A DNA stretch of 12,709 bases from Lachnospiraceae bacterium. GTDB lineage: Bacteria > Bacillota > Clostridia > Lachnospirales > Lachnospiraceae. The notes beneath the pieces are model-generated. The model saw only the letters and a list, made by a program, of their open reading frames with translations, had not been told where the DNA came from and did not search any database. A program made the position numbers and the translations under genes. Below are positions 1 to 6,436 of this stretch, in pieces. Numbering within the stretch: position 1 is the first letter of the stretch; each line of letters opens with the position of its first letter. The stretch spans positions 1 through 12,709 of the forward strand of contig JAILFQ010000290.1 of assembly GCA_024697505.1 (NCBI GenBank), read 5' to 3'.

Positions 1-166
1 TTGCGATATTCTTTCTCACTTCTCTGATTCTGCTGGTGTTGTCAAGCTGGTTTGTCGCGTTCTGGAATCTTAAGTTGAAGAGTTCCTTCTTGGCAGCGAC
101 TAACTCTTCGTTAAGTTCAGCCTTGGACTTCTTCTTTAAATCTTCAACATACTTATTAGTTTTCAC
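1..166 (-). CDS. rpmC: 50S ribosomal protein L29, 3' end cut by the window edge
   Basis: Ribosomal protein L29 is a small two-helix protein of the large subunit near the peptide exit tunnel, where the L23/L29 surface receives factors such as SRP. Translation from a GTG at 164-166 begins [18 protein letters not shown], and the segment around residues 28-55 ([14 protein letters not shown], then [13 protein letters not shown]) is the L29 core signature. Fifty-five codons are present. The family is usually 60-70 residues, so about ten are missing beyond the window. The GTG start is chosen because AAGGAGGTG (173-181) sits six bases upstream and no in-frame ATG is nearby. The gene overlaps the end of rplP by 11 bases, so translation is probably coupled to it. 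Identification is confident; only the 3' end is unseen. Confidence 0.93.
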   Translation of the reverse strand, partial: MKTNKYVEDLKKKSKAELNEELVAAKKELFNLRFQNATNQLDNTSRIREVRKNIA

Positions 167-593
167 TGCCCGCACCTCCTTCTAAATCTGCGCGAGAAAC
201 GATCTTGCACTTAATAGGAAGCTTGTGTGAAGCAAGACGAAGTGCTTCTTTTGCGGCCTCTTCCGGAACACCGGCGATCTCGAAAAGAACACGACCAGGC
301 TTTACAACTGCTACCCAGTATTCTACAGAACCTTTACCGGAACCCATTCGAGTTTCAGCAGGCTTAGCTGTAATTGGTTTATCAGGGAAAATCTTGATCC
401 AAACCTTACCGCCACGCTTAATGTAACGTGTCATTGCGATACGGGCTGCTTCAATCTGATTACTCTTAACCCAGGCAGGTTCAAGTGCGACAATACCGTA
501 TTCACCATTGGAAATTGTATTTCCTCTTAAAGCCTTACCCTTCATAGTGCCGCGGAACTGCTTACGACGCTTTACTCTTTTTGGCATTAACAT
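156..593 (-). CDS. rplP: 50S ribosomal protein L16
   Basis: L16 is a large-subunit protein that contacts 5S and 23S rRNA and helps position the A-site tRNA. The 145-residue product starts [15 protein letters not shown], the usual N-terminus of Gram-positive L16. It carries the family block with Arg82 followed by MGSGKG (83-88), then [15 protein letters not shown] (91-105). The first ATG is chosen because GGAAGGAG stands 11 bases upstream, and the second ATG (residue 3) would be too far from it. The gene begins three bases after the rpsC stop. Its last ten residues ([10 protein letters not shown]) are partly dictated by the rpmC ribosome binding site and the 11-base overlap with rpmC, so this tail is likely less constrained as protein. 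Confidence 0.98.
   Translation of the reverse strand: MLMPKRVKRRKQFRGTMKGKALRGNTISNGEYGIVALEPAWVKSNQIEAARIAMTRYIKRGGKVWIKIFPDKPITAKPAETRMGSGKGSVEYWVAVVKPGRVLFEIAGVPEEAAKEALRLASHKLPIKCKIVSRADLEGGAGSEN
173..181 (-). promoter_or_regulatory. Ribosome binding site of rpmC, inside the rplP reading frame
   Basis: On the minus strand this reads AAGGAGGTG, six bases before the GTG start of rpmC. It lies wholly within the last codons of rplP, where it also encodes the Glu-Gly-Gly of the L16 tail. It is the main evidence for the GTG start at 166. Confidence 0.85.
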
Positions 594-596
594 TGT

Positions 597-1256
597 TTAT
601 CGCTCTCCTTCCTTTTTTGGTGCCTTGGTTGGAAGAATCTCACCATTGTAGATCCACACCTTTACGCCAACTTTGCCGTATGTGGTGTCTGCCTCAGCAA
701 AACCATAATCAATATCTGCTCTTAATGTCTGAAGTGGAATAGTTCCTTCAATGTAGTGCTCTGCACGCGCAATATCTGCACCACCGAGACGACCGGAACA
801 GTTAACCTTAATACCCTTAACTCCGGACTTCATTGTTCTGGACATTGTGGACTTCATAGCACGACGGAAAGAAACACGATTCTCAAGCTGTCCTGCAATG
901 TTTTCAGCAACAAGCTGTGCATTTCCATCAGGTCTCTTAATTTCTTTAATTTCAACGTTGACCTTCTTTGGGGTGAAAGCGCCGATTTCAGCCTTTAAGG
1001 ACTCAATTTCTGTGCCGCCCTTACCAATTACCTTGCCAGGCATAGCAGTATAAATGATAACCTTAATCTGGTCAGCTGCTCTCTTCTCAATTTCGATCTT
1101 TGCAATTCCTGCTTTGTATAACTTCTTCTTGAGGAATTTTCTGATATTGTAGTCTTCTACAAGGTTGTCAGCGAAGTCGCCCTCTGCATACCACTTGGAC
1201 TCCCAATCACTGATAACTCCGACTCTTAATCCATGAGGATTAACCCTCTGTCCCAT
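597..1256 (-). CDS. rpsC: 30S ribosomal protein S3
   Basis: S3 sits at the mRNA entry channel of the small subunit. The 219-residue product has the classical start [14 protein letters not shown] type II KH RNA-binding domain carries the GXXG loop as GKGG at residues 78-81, and a C-terminal S3 domain follows. Arg131, Arg132 and Lys135, which in E. coli S3 support the mRNA helicase activity of the ribosome, are present at the same numbers. The C-terminal motif [15 protein letters not shown] (154-168) is intact. The start is supported by TAAGGAGG, whose TAA is also the stop codon of rplV, so the two genes are probably translationally coupled. Length and motifs are normal and nothing is odd. Confidence 0.98.
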   Translation of the reverse strand: MGQRVNPHGLRVGVISDWESKWYAEGDFADNLVEDYNIRKFLKKKLYKAGIAKIEIEKRAADQIKVIIYTAMPGKVIGKGGTEIESLKAEIGAFTPKKVNVEIKEIKRPDGNAQLVAENIAGQLENRVSFRRAMKSTMSRTMKSGVKGIKVNCSGRLGGADIARAEHYIEGTIPLQTLRADIDYGFAEADTTYGKVGVKVWIYNGEILPTKAPKKEGER

Positions 1257-1267
1257 GATTGCCCTCC

Positions 1268-1657
1268 TTATCTTTCATTCAATACAACTGTAATGTGACT
1301 CATTCTCTTTAAAATTCTGTAAGCTCTACCCTGTGCTCTTGGGTGCATACGTTTCATTGTAGGTGCGCAGTTTGCATAGCACTCTGCAATGTAAAGTTTG
1401 GATGAATCCATACCGTTGTTGTTCTCAGCGTTTGCAATCGCTGATTTGAGTAATTTCTCTATTAAAGTAGAAGCATATCTTGGGTTATAAGCTAAAATAC
1501 CAAGTGCTGTCTGTACATCCTTGCCTCTGATGGCATCAAGAACGAAACAAGCTTTCTGAACGGATACTCTTGCGTAGCTTAATGTAGCTGACGGTCTTGT
1601 ATCTCTTTTGCTTTCGTTTCTTTCTCTCTTAACCTGGGATCTATGTCCTTTAGCCAT
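1268..1657 (-). CDS. rplV: 50S ribosomal protein L22
   Basis: L22 binds all domains of 23S rRNA, and its long beta-hairpin lines the narrow part of the peptide exit tunnel. The 129-residue product contains the core [20 protein letters not shown] (residues 27-46) and the [12 protein letters not shown] segment (69-80). The tunnel hairpin lies around residues 98-118 ([20 protein letters not shown]). Mutations in this hairpin cause macrolide resistance in other bacteria, and I see no deletion here. The basic N-terminal extension before residue 20 is common in Clostridia. An AAAGGAGG site lies about eight bases before the ATG. The gene starts the last translational block of the operon and follows an 88-bp spacer after rpsS. 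Confidence 0.98.
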   Translation of the reverse strand: MAKGHRSQVKRERNESKRDTRPSATLSYARVSVQKACFVLDAIRGKDVQTALGILAYNPRYASTLIEKLLKSAIANAENNNGMDSSKLYIAECYANCAPTMKRMHPRAQGRAYRILKRMSHITVVLNER

Positions 1658-1706
1658 GGATGAAACCTCCTTTCAAAATCTGACGGTTCTCCGCCATTCT
1701 TCTTCC

Positions 1707-1725
1707 GCCTGGGCTTTTACCCGGC
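1707..1725 (-). other. Small stem-loop in the rpsS-rplV spacer
   Basis: The 88-bp spacer between rpsS and rplV (1658-1745) has no reading frame of note. On the transcribed strand a 6-bp stem can form between GCCGGG and CCC plus GGC, with one bulged A and the loop UAAAAG. No T-run follows, so it is not an intrinsic terminator. It is a modest helix and could be chance, but the two other long spacers of the operon also fold. Confidence 0.4.
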
Positions 1726-1745
1726 CATTAATTTATTTTATTGGA

Positions 1746-2021
1746 TTATTTTGTCTTCTTCTCGTCCTTGCCGTGGCCACGGAATGTTCTCGTAGCAACG
1801 AACTCACCGAGCTTATGTCCAACCATATCCTCTGTAACATATACAGGAACATGCTTTCTTCCGTCATGAACAGCGATTGTAAGACCAACCATCTGAGGGA
1901 AGATTGTGGAACGTCTTGACCAGGTCTTAATAACCTGCTTGTCACCTGATTTAACTACTGCATCTACCTTCTTAAGAAGATGCTCGTCAGCGAATGGACC
2001 CTTCTTTAATGAACGTGCCAT
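1746..2021 (-). CDS. rpsS: 30S ribosomal protein S19
   Basis: S19 is in the head of the small subunit, forms a pair with S13 and contacts 16S rRNA near the intersubunit bridges. The 91-residue product starts [19 protein letters not shown]. It contains the S19 signature [20 protein letters not shown] (residues 53-72) followed by [12 protein letters not shown]. Length is typical. AAGGAGGT lies about nine bases before the ATG, directly behind the rplB stop, so the pair rplB-rpsS forms one translational block. The basic tail (KDEKKTK) is ordinary. Confidence 0.98.
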   Translation of the reverse strand: MARSLKKGPFADEHLLKKVDAVVKSGDKQVIKTWSRRSTIFPQMVGLTIAVHDGRKHVPVYVTEDMVGHKLGEFVATRTFRGHGKDEKKTK

Positions 2022-2043
2022 ATCGATTAACCTCCTTAATCAA

Positions 2044-2895
2044 CTACTTTGTTGTTAATGCCTTACCGTCGCGTCTTCTTACGATGAGCTTGTTTGAAGG
2101 CTTGCTCTTCTTACGTGTCTTAAGACCAAGAGCCGGCTTACCCCAAGGTGTAACAGGGCTTGGACGACCAACGCTTGTTCTACCTTCACCACCACCGTGT
2201 GGGTGATCGTTAGGGTTCATGACAGAACCACGAACTGTAGGACGAATGCCCATGTGACGCTTACGGCCTGCTTTACCGATCTTGATAAGTTCATGATCGA
2301 TATTACCAACCTGACCAATAGTTGCACGGCAATCGATTGGAACCATTCTCATTTCGCCGGATGGAAGACGAAGTGTTGCGTACTTTCCTTCCTTAGCCAT
2401 GAGCTGAGCTGCGTTACCTGCGGAACGAACCATCTGGCCGCCCTTTCCTGCATAAAGCTCAACGTTATGTACGTTGGAACCAACAGGAATTGCAGAAAGA
2501 GGTAAGCAGTTACCAACCTTAACTTCTGCCTTTTCACCACTCATAACAGTATCGCCTACCATAAGTCCCTGTGGAGCAAGGATGTAGGACTTCTCGCCAT
2601 CTGCATAGCAGATAAGAGCGATGTTTGCTGTTCTGTTTGGATCGTATTCAATGGAAACAACCTTTGCAGGAATTCCATCTTTCTTATTTCTCTTAAAATC
2701 AACAAGACGGTACTTTGTTCTGTATCCACCGCCCTGGTGTCTTACTGTAATTTTTCCCTGGTTATTACGACCGGAATTCTTCTTTAAAGAAACTAATAAT
2801 GACTTCTCAGGCTTTGCAGCTGTTACTTCGCTGAAATCTGAACCTGTCATATTTCTTCTTGAAGGTGTATATGGGTTATATGTTTTAATTCCCAT
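2044..2895 (-). CDS. rplB: 50S ribosomal protein L2
   Basis: L2 is a primary 23S rRNA-binding protein needed for subunit joining and for peptidyl transferase activity. The product is 283 residues and begins [18 protein letters not shown], the standard L2 start. The C-terminal signature [12 protein letters not shown] is at residues 227-238; the histidine of DHPHGGG (His231) corresponds to the residue implicated in peptidyl transfer in E. coli. [15 protein letters not shown] follows. The frame is open upstream to a TTG at 2913, but that TTG would place the AAAGGAG ribosome binding site inside the gene. The ATG at 2895 has that site eight bases upstream and is preferred. It follows a 105-bp foldable spacer after rplW. 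Confidence 0.98.
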   Translation of the reverse strand: MGIKTYNPYTPSRRNMTGSDFSEVTAAKPEKSLLVSLKKNSGRNNQGKITVRHQGGGYRTKYRLVDFKRNKKDGIPAKVVSIEYDPNRTANIALICYADGEKSYILAPQGLMVGDTVMSGEKAEVKVGNCLPLSAIPVGSNVHNVELYAGKGGQMVRSAGNAAQLMAKEGKYATLRLPSGEMRMVPIDCRATIGQVGNIDHELIKIGKAGRKRHMGIRPTVRGSVMNPNDHPHGGGEGRTSVGRPSPVTPWGKPALGLKTRKKSKPSNKLIVRRRDGKALTTK

Positions 2896-2920
2896 TTTTG
2901 TTACTCCTTTCAAAGTGACT

Positions 2921-2989
2921 GTGCTATGCTTTCGGGCCTTTCCTGCACACGACTTAAGCCGTTGCTTTGCAGCCCTTCTTTTTCAGCAC
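2921..2989 (-). other. Folded RNA element in the rplW-rplB spacer
   Basis: The spacer 2896-3000 can form one elongated nested structure on the transcribed strand. An outer helix pairs GUGCU (2989-2985) with AGCAC (2925-2921). A second helix pairs GGGC (2975-2972) with GCCC (2937-2934). A third pairs UGCA (2971-2968) with UGCA (2947-2944). The inner helix is ACGGC-UUAA-GUCGU (2962-2949). Internal loops separate the helices. No T-run follows, so termination is unlikely; a processing site or translational control of rplB are candidates. The pairing is read from sequence and the function is unknown. Confidence 0.5.
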
Positions 2990-3000
2990 CTTATTATTTA

Positions 3001-3300
3001 TTACAGACCTGAGAATACCTCGATGTCTGCGCTGTCAGCTGTAAGCTGAACAATAGCCTTCTTAACCTTTGCTGTCTTACCTGTTGTCATACCACGTCTG
3101 CGGTTCTTACCATCAAGGTTCATTGTGTTAACCTTTGCAACCTTTGCGCCTGCAAACATCTTCTCAACTGCTTCCTTGATCTGTGATTTTGTTGCTGCCG
3201 GATTTACGGAGAAAGCGTACTTCTTCTCAGCCATGGAGTTCATGCTCTTCTCGGTAACCATAGGAGCTAAAATTACGTCATAATACTTAAGATCTGCCAT
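3001..3300 (-). CDS. rplW: 50S ribosomal protein L23
   Basis: L23 lies at the exit of the peptide tunnel and is a docking site for trigger factor and SRP. The 99-residue product has the usual N-terminal segment YYDVILAPMVTEKS (residues 6-19). A central basic loop, KNRRRGMTTGKTAKVKKA (65-82), reaches into 23S rRNA. The ATG overlaps the rplD stop by one base (TAATG), and its GAGGAGGTG ribosome binding site lies inside the end of rplD. Translation of the two genes is therefore very probably coupled. Confidence 0.98.
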   Translation of the reverse strand: MADLKYYDVILAPMVTEKSMNSMAEKKYAFSVNPAATKSQIKEAVEKMFAGAKVAKVNTMNLDGKNRRRGMTTGKTAKVKKAIVQLTADSADIEVFSGL

Positions 3301-3920
3301 TATGCGTACACCTCCTCAATCTTTGCAACTGCATCCTTTGTCATAACAACTGTATCGTACTTTAAGATATCGTATACGTTAACGCTGTTGGATGCTGTTG
3401 TCTGAACACCCGGAATGTTTCTTGCGGAAAGAACTACGTTATCATTCTTCTCACCTGTAACTACGAGTGCCTTCTCTAAGTTTAAACCGTTAAGAACTGC
3501 TACCATCTTCTTTGTCTTAACTTCATCAAGTGTAAGGGAATCAAGTACGATAAACTTGTTCTCTGCTACCTTTGATGTAAGAGCAGACTTAACAGCGAGT
3601 GCCTTTTCTTTCTTATTCATCTTAACAGAGTAGTCACGTGGCTTTGGAGCAAATACTACGCCGCCGTGTGTCCACTGAGGTGATCTTGTTGATCCCTGTC
3701 TAGCATGGCCTGTACCCTTCTGCTTCCAAGGCTTTCTACCGCCACCGCTTACTTCTGAACGAGTAAGTGCGCTCTGTGTGCCCTGACGCATATTTGCGAG
3801 CTGGCCAACTACTGCTAAATGCATTAAATGTTCATTTACTTCTACTCCGAAGACTGCATCGTTAAGTTCTAATGAACCAACTTCCTTGCCTTCCATATTA
3901 TAAACTTTAACTGTTGCCAT
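3300..3920 (-). CDS. rplD: 50S ribosomal protein L4
   Basis: L4 binds 23S rRNA, and its extended loop forms part of the peptide tunnel constriction with L22. The 206-residue product has this loop at about residues 55-98, including [20 protein letters not shown] (61-80) and [18 protein letters not shown] (81-98). The Lys63-region residues known for macrolide resistance are unaltered in form. In E. coli, L4 also represses its own S10 operon by binding the leader RNA. Whether that applies here is not shown, although the operon has a long structured leader. An AAAGGAGG site precedes the ATG, 26 bases after rplC. Confidence 0.98.
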   Translation of the reverse strand: MATVKVYNMEGKEVGSLELNDAVFGVEVNEHLMHLAVVGQLANMRQGTQSALTRSEVSGGGRKPWKQKGTGHARQGSTRSPQWTHGGVVFAPKPRDYSVKMNKKEKALAVKSALTSKVAENKFIVLDSLTLDEVKTKKMVAVLNGLNLEKALVVTGEKNDNVVLSARNIPGVQTTASNSVNVYDILKYDTVVMTKDAVAKIEEVYA

Positions 3921-3946
3921 TCTAAAGATCCTCCTTTCTTAAAGCG

Positions 3947-4582
3947 TTAGTTTGCTTTCTTTACTGTTTCCTTTAAGACTATGAGAGCCTTCTTGGAACC
4001 AGGTACTGCACCCTTAACTAAGATAAGGTTGTTTTCAACATCGATCTTAGCAATCTCAAGGTTCTGTACTGTTGCCTTCACGTTACCCATCTGTCCAGGC
4101 ATGTGCTTACCAGGGAATACTCTACCCGGTGTAGTAGCCGGTCCGTTAGAACCTGCATGTCTGTGATACTTGGAGCCGTGCTTCATTGGTCCTCTTGAAA
4201 GTCCATGTCTCTTAATAGCGCCCTGGAAACCTTTACCCTTTGTAATACCTGTAGCATCAATTCTTTCACCTTCTGTGAAGATGTCAGCCTTGATTTCTGA
4301 ACCTACAGTGTACTCTTCAGCGTTTTCAAACCTGAACTCTTTAAGAAATCTCTTGTTAGCAACACCTGCTTTTGCAAAGTGTCCCTTTCTTGGCTTGTTT
4401 ACAAGAACATCTCTGATCTCGCCAAAGCCAACCTGTACTGCTGCATAGCCATCGTTCTCAACAGTTTTAACCTGTGTAACAACGTTTGGAGCTGCCTGAA
4501 GTACAGTAACCGGAATTAATGTTCCGTTTTCGCCGAAAATCTGTGTCATTCCGACTTTTGTAGCTAAAATAGCTTTCTTCAT
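3947..4582 (-). CDS. rplC: 50S ribosomal protein L3
   Basis: L3 is an early assembly protein whose long finger reaches the peptidyl transferase centre. The product is 211 residues and starts [16 protein letters not shown]. The finger lies around residues 125-165, with [20 protein letters not shown] (126-145) and [17 protein letters not shown] (151-167). The glutamine that is methylated in E. coli L3 (in G-Q-N-Q-T-P-G) is not present; the segment here reads G-P-A-T-T-P-G. The frame is open to an ATG at 4618, but AAAGGAGG (4590-4597) lies seven bases before the ATG at 4582, which is the family start. The gene follows a 180-bp spacer after rpsJ and begins the rplC-rplD-rplW block. Confidence 0.98.
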   Translation of the reverse strand: MKKAILATKVGMTQIFGENGTLIPVTVLQAAPNVVTQVKTVENDGYAAVQVGFGEIRDVLVNKPRKGHFAKAGVANKRFLKEFRFENAEEYTVGSEIKADIFTEGERIDATGITKGKGFQGAIKRHGLSRGPMKHGSKYHRHAGSNGPATTPGRVFPGKHMPGQMGNVKATVQNLEIAKIDVENNLILVKGAVPGSKKALIVLKETVKKAN

Positions 4583-4647
4583 TTTTTTGCCTCCTTTAAA
4601 ATCTACAGCGGACCACATTGATTCTTATTTTTAGTTTGCAACATGGT

Positions 4648-4670
4648 CATCCTAGACGGTCTATCGGATG
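4648..4670 (-). other. Stem-loop in the rpsJ-rplC spacer
   Basis: On the transcribed strand CAUCC (4670-4666) pairs with GGAUG (4652-4648), and inside it UAGA (4663-4660) pairs with UCUA (4656-4653). This leaves a two-base bulge and the loop CCG. No T-run follows. The spacer 4583-4762 holds no convincing reading frame. The helix is read directly and its role is unknown. Confidence 0.45.
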
Positions 4671-4686
4671 CTTGGTACCCGCTCTT

Positions 4687-4700
4687 CTTATTATAATAAG
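4687..4700. repeat. Perfect 14-bp AT-rich palindrome in the rpsJ-rplC spacer
   Basis: CTTATTATAATAAG is its own reverse complement. It contains TATAAT on both strands, but I find no credible -35 box at 16-18 bp on the minus strand (best GGTCCA). It could be a weak internal promoter element, a protein-binding site or a small RNA hairpin. Confidence 0.4.
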
Positions 4701-4762
4701 GAACGAATCGCTTGGACCCTGTATATAAACCCTAAGGATTTTCTCTTACTGTTTTGTCTGCA

Positions 4763-5080
4763 TTAGTTGTTCTTCATCTTAATTACAATGTGAACGCCTG
4801 CAGGCATCTCAAGTCTTGATAATGCATCTACTGTCTTCTGTGTAGGTGCAATGATGTCGATCAGTCTCTTGTGAGTTCTCTGCTCGAACTGCTCTCTGGA
4901 ATCCTTGTACTTGTGTACGGCTCTTAAAATTGTAACAACTTCCTTCTTAGTAGGAAGAGGAACAGGTCCGCTCACCTTAGATCCAGTTTTCTTTACAGTG
5001 TCGATGATTTTTGCTGCAGATGCATCAATTAACTGATGATCGTAAGCCTTGAGTGTGATTCTCATTACTTGACTTGCCAT
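4763..5080 (-). CDS. rpsJ: 30S ribosomal protein S10 (NusE)
   Basis: S10 belongs to the head of the small subunit and, as NusE, pairs with NusB in transcription antitermination. The 105-residue product starts [19 protein letters not shown]. It has the loop [17 protein letters not shown] (38-54) and the S10 signature in [20 protein letters not shown] (56-75). The frame is open to 5188, but those upstream codons encode no recognisable S10 sequence and cross the AAGGAGG ribosome binding site. The ATG at 5080 is therefore the start, 11 bases after the site. It is the first gene of the S10 operon, behind a roughly 295-nt leader. Confidence 0.98.
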   Translation of the reverse strand: MASQVMRITLKAYDHQLIDASAAKIIDTVKKTGSKVSGPVPLPTKKEVVTILRAVHKYKDSREQFEQRTHKRLIDIIAPTQKTVDALSRLEMPAGVHIVIKMKNN

Positions 5081-5375
5081 AAAAAAAGTCGCCTCCTTAT
5101 TCGCACTTAATTGCAGTACGACAAGCGGTGACTGTACACACGTCCGTGTGTTTCTTACCCGCCGGAATAACAAACCAAGGAAAAACAAAACCTTGGCTGC
5201 TTATGATCGCTCAACCTCCCGATGGTTGAAAAACAACACGATTCTCTGCTTTCGCAGATATTTGGTTCTGTACAGTGACTTGTCGCCAGGTATCATAACT
5301 TGACATTTGCTCCACGGAAAACCTGTGTATTTCTACACAGCAACCTCACGCTTCATCGCTATCAAGGTCACAACG
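5081..5375 (-). promoter_or_regulatory. Long structured 5' leader of the S10 operon
   Basis: From the predicted start of transcription (about 5375) to the rpsJ start is about 295 nt, with no gene. On the transcribed strand five hairpins can be read: a 7-bp stem CUGUGUA/UACACAG with GAAA loop (5323-5340); a 5-bp stem UCUGC/GCAGA with GAAA loop (5245-5258); a 6-bp stem UCAACC/GGUUGA (5211-5229); CCAAGG/CCUUGG (5175-5196) followed by U-rich UUUGUUAUU, a possible weak attenuator; and ACACAC/GUGUGU with loop GGAC (5136-5151), 35 bases before the ribosome binding site. In gamma-proteobacteria the S10 leader is bound by L4. No clear match to that E. coli leader was recognised. A regulatory role is inferred. 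Confidence 0.6.
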
Positions 5376-5381
5376 GTTTGG

Positions 5382-5410
5382 ATTATACACCCATTTTTAT
5401 ATTATTGCAA
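5382..5410 (-). promoter_or_regulatory. Sigma-70/SigA-type promoter of the S10 operon
   Basis: On the minus strand a -35 box TTGCAA (5405-5410, four of six consensus bases) is separated by exactly 17 bp from a perfect -10 box TATAAT (5382-5387). The spacer is AT-rich. Transcription should start near 5375. The site lies just downstream of the fba terminator, as expected for an independent operon promoter. Confidence 0.85.
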
Positions 5411-5432
5411 GCATTTTTTTATAATTTTTTCC

Positions 5433-5469
5433 AAAAAAAGATTGCCCGGGTGTTTCCTCCCGAGCAATC
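5433..5469 (-). terminator. Intrinsic terminator after fba
   Basis: Read on the minus strand, GATTGCTCGGG pairs with CCCGGGCAATC over 11 positions (one G-U) with an eight-base loop, followed at once by seven T. It lies about 37 bases beyond the fba stop and separates the rpoBC-fba unit from the S10 operon. Confidence 0.93.
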
Positions 5470-5506
5470 CTGTTTTTGATTTAATAAAGCAATATCATTT
5501 TTTTGA

Positions 5507-6370
5507 TCAAGCCTTGTTTGCAGAACCGAAAAGTGCGATCTTTTCGCGAACTGTATTCTTAATGGCTTCAGCACCCGGTGCAAGAAGCTTTCTTGGGTCA
5601 AAGCCCTTTCCTTCAAGGTCTTTTCCTTCTTCAACATACTTACGTGTTGCAGCAGCAAATGAAAGCTGGCACTCTGTATTTACGTTGATCTTTGCAACTC
5701 CGAGGGAGATTGCCTTCTTGATCATATCTTCAGGAATACCTGTGCCGCCGTGAAGAACGAGTGGCATTACTCCTGTCTTTTCCTGAATTGCTGCAAGTGT
5801 CTCAAAGCTGAGTCCCTTCCAGTTTGCAGGATACTTACCATGAATGTTACCGATTCCGGCAGCAAGCATATCTACTCCGAGATCTGCTACAGCCTTGCAT
5901 TCGTTAGGGTCTGCACATTCACCCATTCCGATAACTCCGTCTTCCTCGCCGCCGATAGCACCAACTTCAGCTTCGATGGAAAGACCCATCTGATGAGCAA
6001 CCTGTACGAGTTCCTTTGTCTTTGCGATGTTTTCATCAATCGGATAATGTGATCCGTCGAACATGATGGATGTAAATCCTGCTTTAATGCACTTATAGCA
6101 TCCTTCATATGTTCCATGGTCAAGATGAAGAGCAACCGGAACAGTAATTCCAAGACTCTCGTCCATTGCCTTAACCATTGCTGCGACAGTGCCAAAGCCT
6201 GTCATGTACTTTCCTGCACCTTCGGATACACCAAGGATAACAGGGGAATTCATTTCCTGTGCAACCTGAAGAACGGACTTTGTCCACTCAAGGTTGTTGA
6301 TGTTAAACTGACCAACGGCATAGTGTCCAGCCTTGGCCTTCTTAAGCATTTCTTCTGCAGATACTAACAT
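5507..6370 (-). CDS. fba: Class II fructose-bisphosphate aldolase
   Basis: This cytoplasmic zinc enzyme reversibly splits fructose 1,6-bisphosphate into dihydroxyacetone phosphate and glyceraldehyde 3-phosphate. The 287-residue TIM-barrel protein shows the class II pattern: LHLDHG (81-86) with catalytic Asp84 and zinc ligand His85, EAEVG (133-137), GNIHG with zinc ligand His178, LHGGTG (206-211) with zinc ligand His207 and the phosphate loop, and NVNTE (229-233). The ATG at 6370 is chosen because AGGAGG stands six bases upstream; the frame is open to 6421, but that stretch would encode the RBS and a spacer hairpin. It is the only metabolic gene here, lying between rpoC and the S10 operon where rpsL-rpsG-fusA-tuf are common. 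A tagatose-bisphosphate aldolase of the same family cannot be excluded. Confidence 0.93.
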   Translation of the reverse strand: MLVSAEEMLKKAKAGHYAVGQFNINNLEWTKSVLQVAQEMNSPVILGVSEGAGKYMTGFGTVAAMVKAMDESLGITVPVALHLDHGTYEGCYKCIKAGFTSIMFDGSHYPIDENIAKTKELVQVAHQMGLSIEAEVGAIGGEEDGVIGMGECADPNECKAVADLGVDMLAAGIGNIHGKYPANWKGLSFETLAAIQEKTGVMPLVLHGGTGIPEDMIKKAISLGVAKINVNTECQLSFAAATRKYVEEGKDLEGKGFDPRKLLAPGAEAIKNTVREKIALFGSANKA

Positions 6371-6390
6371 AGATGGCCTCCTATATTCTT

Positions 6391-6422
6391 TGTGCTCCGG
6401 CCCCCAAAGGAACCGGAGCACA
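6391..6422 (-). other. Strong hairpin between rpoC and fba, without a T-run
   Basis: TGTGCTCCGG and CCGGAGCACA form a perfect 10-bp GC-rich stem. The loop can pair further (UUCC with GGGG). On the minus strand it is followed by AAAGAATATAGG and not by T, so it does not look like an intrinsic terminator. It ends eight bases before the fba ribosome binding site. Likely roles are an RNA-processing site or 5'-stabilising structure for fba mRNA, which is an inference. Confidence 0.65.
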
Positions 6423-6436
6423 TATTATAATGGGTA

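Noticed and set aside
4583..4618. A 12-codon N-terminal extension of L3 starting at the ATG at 4618.
   Set aside because: It would place the AAAGGAGG ribosome binding site inside the gene and has no counterpart in the L3 family.
5081..5188. An N-terminal extension of S10 starting at 5188.
   Set aside because: The extra residues resemble no S10, and the extension crosses both a leader hairpin and the ribosome binding site.
5211..5306. A 31-codon upstream reading frame in the S10 leader on the minus strand (starting MSSYDTWRQ).
   Set aside because: The only purine-rich site, GGAG, is three bases from the ATG, which is too close, and the frame runs through two of the leader hairpins. A chance open frame is more likely, though a leader peptide is not formally excluded.
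6424..6429. TATAAT on the minus strand as a promoter for fba.
   Set aside because: No -35 box at 16-18 bp exceeds about two consensus matches, and the predicted start would fall inside the strong hairpin stem.
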